NCBI GenBank assembly: GCA_012270805.1
Contig: JAAXHR010000318.1
Location: forward strand, 1 to 7,468
DNA from: Dehalococcoidia bacterium
Lineage (GTDB): Bacteria > Chloroflexota > Dehalococcoidia > Lucifugimonadales > Lucifugimonadaceae
Direction: 5' to 3'
Length of the DNA: 7,468 bases
Part shown: piece by piece, positions 5,697 through 7,468 of the stretch
How positions within the stretch are numbered: the first letter of the stretch is position 1
How the letters are laid out: every line of letters begins with the position of its first letter
The notes under the pieces: model-generated
Seen by the model: only the letters and a program-made list of their open reading frames with translations
Told to the model about the DNA's origin: nothing
Database searches by the model: none
Made by a program: the position numbers and the translations under genes

Positions 5697-6307
5697 TAAG
5701 GCGCTATCCCCATCAATACAAGCGGTACAGCCGGAACGCCCCGTCCCTGACGAATGATGTTCAGCAGGTCTCGCTCGTAATATGGCACACCCGACGACAT
5801 CTGCGTCTCTAGTTCCTTCATAGGCAGAATCTCAATCCCGACATCGATCGCATCGGACATGAAGAAACTCATGTGTTTGACGAAAATGTCGTGAGCGACG
5901 AACGAATATTTTCCAAACTGGACTTCGACGCTGATACGTTCTTTCACGAAGTCTGTCTGGTTGTAAGTCTGTATCGCTACGTGGCCTTTCTCTTCGATCA
6001 GCCGTTTTTGTTCCAAGGGCGGCAGATGCCATATCCGACGCATCAAGTCGCGGTCCGATGTCACGTAGAAAGTCCGACGTTCTTGACGCCAACCCTTCCC
6101 ATGAAACCCGGCGGCAAAAGCTTTGTTCATACCTTCCGGCGAGTAGAGCAGCTCTCCAACGCGATTCCGCTCTCTCGATACCTTGGTCCGACAAGCCTCA
6201 GCATCAACTCCAGCAACAACGTCCGTTATCTCTTGCCATAGTTCCGGGCTATAAAAACGAAGGGCCGCCTCGCCGTTGAGATGTGAATAGGTCTCGACAA
6301 TCCGCAT
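5696..6307 (-). CDS. Type II restriction endonuclease, BstYI family (RGATCY)
   Basis: A 203-residue endonuclease closely resembling BstYI of Geobacillus, which cuts R^GATCY and has, as I recall, the same length. Shared landmarks include MRIVExYSHLNG at the start, DAEACRTK (35-42), YNQTDFVK (115-122), VEVQFGKYSF (127-136), ILPMKELxxxMSSG (160-173) and IIRQGRGVPAxPLVLxGIAP at the end. Catalytic residues D119, E128 and Q130 sit at the numbers I recall for BstYI. K133 and S172, which limit BstYI to RGATCY (their change to Asn favours AGATCT, from memory), are both kept. No frameshift or missing motif is seen, so it is probably active. ATG 6307 shares one base with the methyltransferase stop (TGATG), so translation is probably coupled and the methyltransferase is made first. 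The nearest known relative is in Bacillota, which suggests horizontal transfer. Confidence 0.92.
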   Translation of the reverse strand: MRIVETYSHLNGEAALRFYSPELWQEITDVVAGVDAEACRTKVSRERNRVGELLYSPEGMNKAFAAGFHGKGWRQERRTFYVTSDRDLMRRIWHLPPLEQKRLIEEKGHVAIQTYNQTDFVKERISVEVQFGKYSFVAHDIFVKHMSFFMSDAIDVGIEILPMKELETQMSSGVPYYERDLLNIIRQGRGVPAVPLVLMGIAP

Positions 6308-7236
6308 CAGTGCCCGCCGTTGCGCTTCGACGGATCGTAAACTGGTTTACCCATCGGTCTCGTGCGCAGCGTCCCAGCCTCCAAAGCCTGCGCCCGTTCC
6401 CACGCAATATCTACGTAGTCCTCCACGATGTCGCAGCCGTATCCTTGTCGGCCATGCTTGAGTGCCGCAATCACCGTCGAACCGACGCCCATGTAAGGGT
6501 CAAAAACGTTACTACCCTCATCCGTCATCGACAATACAAGCCGTTCGACAAGCTCAACTGGGAATTGGCACGGGTGAATCGTTTTCTCAACGTGGTTGTG
6601 TTTCACATTTGGGAAAATCCACACGTCACTGGGATTCTTACCCTTCGGATTGCCGCTGAGTTTACCGACATTCGGGCCTTTGAAATACCGCTTGTTCGGA
6701 TACTTGGACGGAACCCGAATCGGATCGACATCGAAAACGTAATCGTCGCTCTTGGTCCACCAATTAATCGTCTCGTAACGACCCGACAATCGCCTTGTGC
6801 AATGCAGTCCGTGTTCAAAGTGCCAAACAATCCGGTTGCGCATCTTCAATCCCAAGCGTTTGAAGATCGGATACAACACGGCGTCCAGCGGAACTACTTC
6901 GCCGTCGTCTACGAAATTACCAACTTGCCAGCAGATCGAGCCCCTAGGTCTGAGCAGTCGCACACACTCCTCGACGACCTGAGTCTGGGAATCCAAGTAT
7001 TGTTCCAGCGATATCTTACCTTCATATACCTTCCCCAAGTTGTAGGGTGGCGAAGTGACAATCAGATCCATCGACTCGTCTGGCAACCGAGCCATGAACC
7101 GAAGATTGTCTTCGCAAGCCATCGTTGCCTGTGGCAACGCAGAGGATGAAGGGTCCTGGCGATCTAGGATTCGGCGCGCGTCTTCGGGATCGATTAGCAG
7201 GAGAGGAGACGCTATGGTTTTGGAGGTCTGCGGCAT
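6307..7236 (-). CDS. Type II DNA methyltransferase, BstYI-type partner (probably N4-cytosine)
   Basis: A 309-residue SAM-dependent DNA methyltransferase protecting the RGATCY sites cut by the neighbouring endonuclease. The order is beta-class: catalytic motif IV TSPPYN (61-66) comes first, then HPCQFPVELVERLV (221-234) as motif X, then the SAM-binding motif I VFDPYMGVGST (244-254). Ser in (S)PPY is typical of N4-cytosine enzymes such as M.BglII, while N6-adenine enzymes mostly have DPPY, so N4-methylcytosine is likely but not proven. About 40 residues precede the conserved core. The chosen ATG 7236 has no Shine-Dalgarno site; an in-frame TTG at 7275 would add 13 residues, but it lies inside a palindrome. 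The stop overlaps the endonuclease start by one base. One RGATCY site (AGATCC, 7064-7069) lies within the gene. All key motifs are intact. Confidence 0.88.
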   Translation of the reverse strand: MPQTSKTIASPLLLIDPEDARRILDRQDPSSSALPQATMACEDNLRFMARLPDESMDLIVTSPPYNLGKVYEGKISLEQYLDSQTQVVEECVRLLRPRGSICWQVGNFVDDGEVVPLDAVLYPIFKRLGLKMRNRIVWHFEHGLHCTRRLSGRYETINWWTKSDDYVFDVDPIRVPSKYPNKRYFKGPNVGKLSGNPKGKNPSDVWIFPNVKHNHVEKTIHPCQFPVELVERLVLSMTDEGSNVFDPYMGVGSTVIAALKHGRQGYGCDIVEDYVDIAWERAQALEAGTLRTRPMGKPVYDPSKRNGGH

Positions 7237-7273
7237 CGTATGTAGTGAAGCTGGACCAGATCGCTGATCGTCC

Positions 7274-7319
7274 AACTGACAGTTTACTAGTGATCCGCAC
7301 TAAATACGAACTAACGTAT
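7274..7319. promoter_or_regulatory. Three tandem palindromes upstream of the methyltransferase
   Basis: Three perfect inverted repeats lie close together: AACTG-A-CAGTT (7274-7284), TAGTG-ATCCG-CACTA (7288-7302) and ATACG-AACTAA-CGTAT (7304-7319). They are 38 to 83 bp upstream of ATG 7236. A weak -10 match TAAACT (7286-7281, minus strand) lies between the first two, so they probably overlap the operon promoter. They may be operators for the methyltransferase itself or for a controller protein; no controller gene is in the window. Confidence 0.4.
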
Positions 7320-7338
7320 GAAATTTACCGTAGCAACA

Positions 7339-7468
7339 TCAATACCTATTCCGACCATTCACCCCCGGCATCAGCTCCGTCGGCTGCTTTACCTCTCCTG
7401 CCAGCCGAATCCGCCGCTGTGCTTGTCGAAACTCCTCGTCCTGTCGCGCCGACTTCGATATCTTCACC
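7339..7468 (-). CDS. C-terminal end of an unidentified gene (cut by window edge)
   Basis: An open frame enters from the right edge and ends at TGA 7341-7339, giving at least 42 residues. The fragment is rich in Arg, Gln and Glu (SARQDEEFRQAQRRIRLAG) and ends in MPGVNGRNRY, which looks like a helix followed by a short tail. A GTG at 7467-7465 could start a 42-residue peptide, but continuation beyond the edge is more likely. Codon choice with G/C at third positions supports coding. It is too short to assign to a family. It runs the same way as the methyltransferase, about 100 bp upstream. Confidence 0.4.
   Translation of the reverse strand, partial: VKISKSARQDEEFRQAQRRIRLAGEVKQPTELMPGVNGRNRY

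Noticed and set aside
6283..7149. 288-codon plus-strand open frame over the methyltransferase
   Set aside because: The opposite strand encodes intact methyltransferase motifs; the plus-strand product resembles no protein and has antisense composition.
7237..7275. TTG 7275 as the methyltransferase start
   Set aside because: It has no Shine-Dalgarno site, lies inside the first palindrome, and the added 13 residues are not family-like; ATG 7236 is preferred, not proven.

Overview
The window is bacterial and gene-dense, with G+C a little above half by eye and few gaps over 100 bases. It shows GTG and TTG starts beside ATG, clear Shine-Dalgarno sites at some genes and none at others. The style of the CoA-ester lyase, the MaoC-like hydratase and the zinc-ribbon threonine synthase suggests an Actinomycetota (Acidimicrobiia-like) or Chloroflexota (SAR202/Dehalococcoidia-like) host. 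No phylogenetic marker is present, so this is only a leaning.

Layout from left to right. (1) Positions 1-899, minus: the N-terminal three quarters of threonine synthase (thrC), running off the left edge. A leader of about 170 nt separates it from a good sigma70-type promoter at 1077-1106. The leader can form a hairpin that covers the thrC ribosome binding site, and a near-palindrome overlaps the -35 box. (2) 1149-1742, minus: an unrecognised two-helix membrane protein with an acidic N-terminus and a charged tail containing GEKR tandem repeats. (3) 1798-1885: stem-loops and a probable terminator. (4) 1890-4672, minus: a four-gene operon. Its first gene is a CitE/HpcH-type CoA-ester lyase, followed by a small one-helix Cys-rich protein, an eight-helix membrane protein, and last a MaoC-type (mesaconyl-CoA hydratase-like) hydratase. 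The two enzymes are a usual pair in C4/C5 acyl-CoA metabolism; the two membrane proteins between them are not a usual part of that pair. (5) 4707-5603, plus: a divergently transcribed NAD-binding protein of the D-2-hydroxyacid dehydrogenase family that has lost the catalytic residues. It shares only 34 bp of upstream DNA with the lyase, and that DNA holds a small palindrome. (6) 5604-5695: a hairpin-rich spacer between convergent genes. (7) 5696-7236, minus: a type II restriction-modification operon, with the methyltransferase first and the endonuclease second, overlapping by one base. The endonuclease matches BstYI (RGATCY) in length, catalytic residues and specificity residues. Three tandem palindromes lie upstream of the methyltransferase. 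(8) 7339-7468, minus: the C-terminal end of an unidentified gene.

The most unusual items are the BstYI-type system with its palindrome cluster, the catalytically stripped dehydrogenase sharing a tiny control region with the lyase operon, the membrane-protein pair inside that operon, and the structured thrC leader. I saw no phage, transposon or CRISPR sequence.
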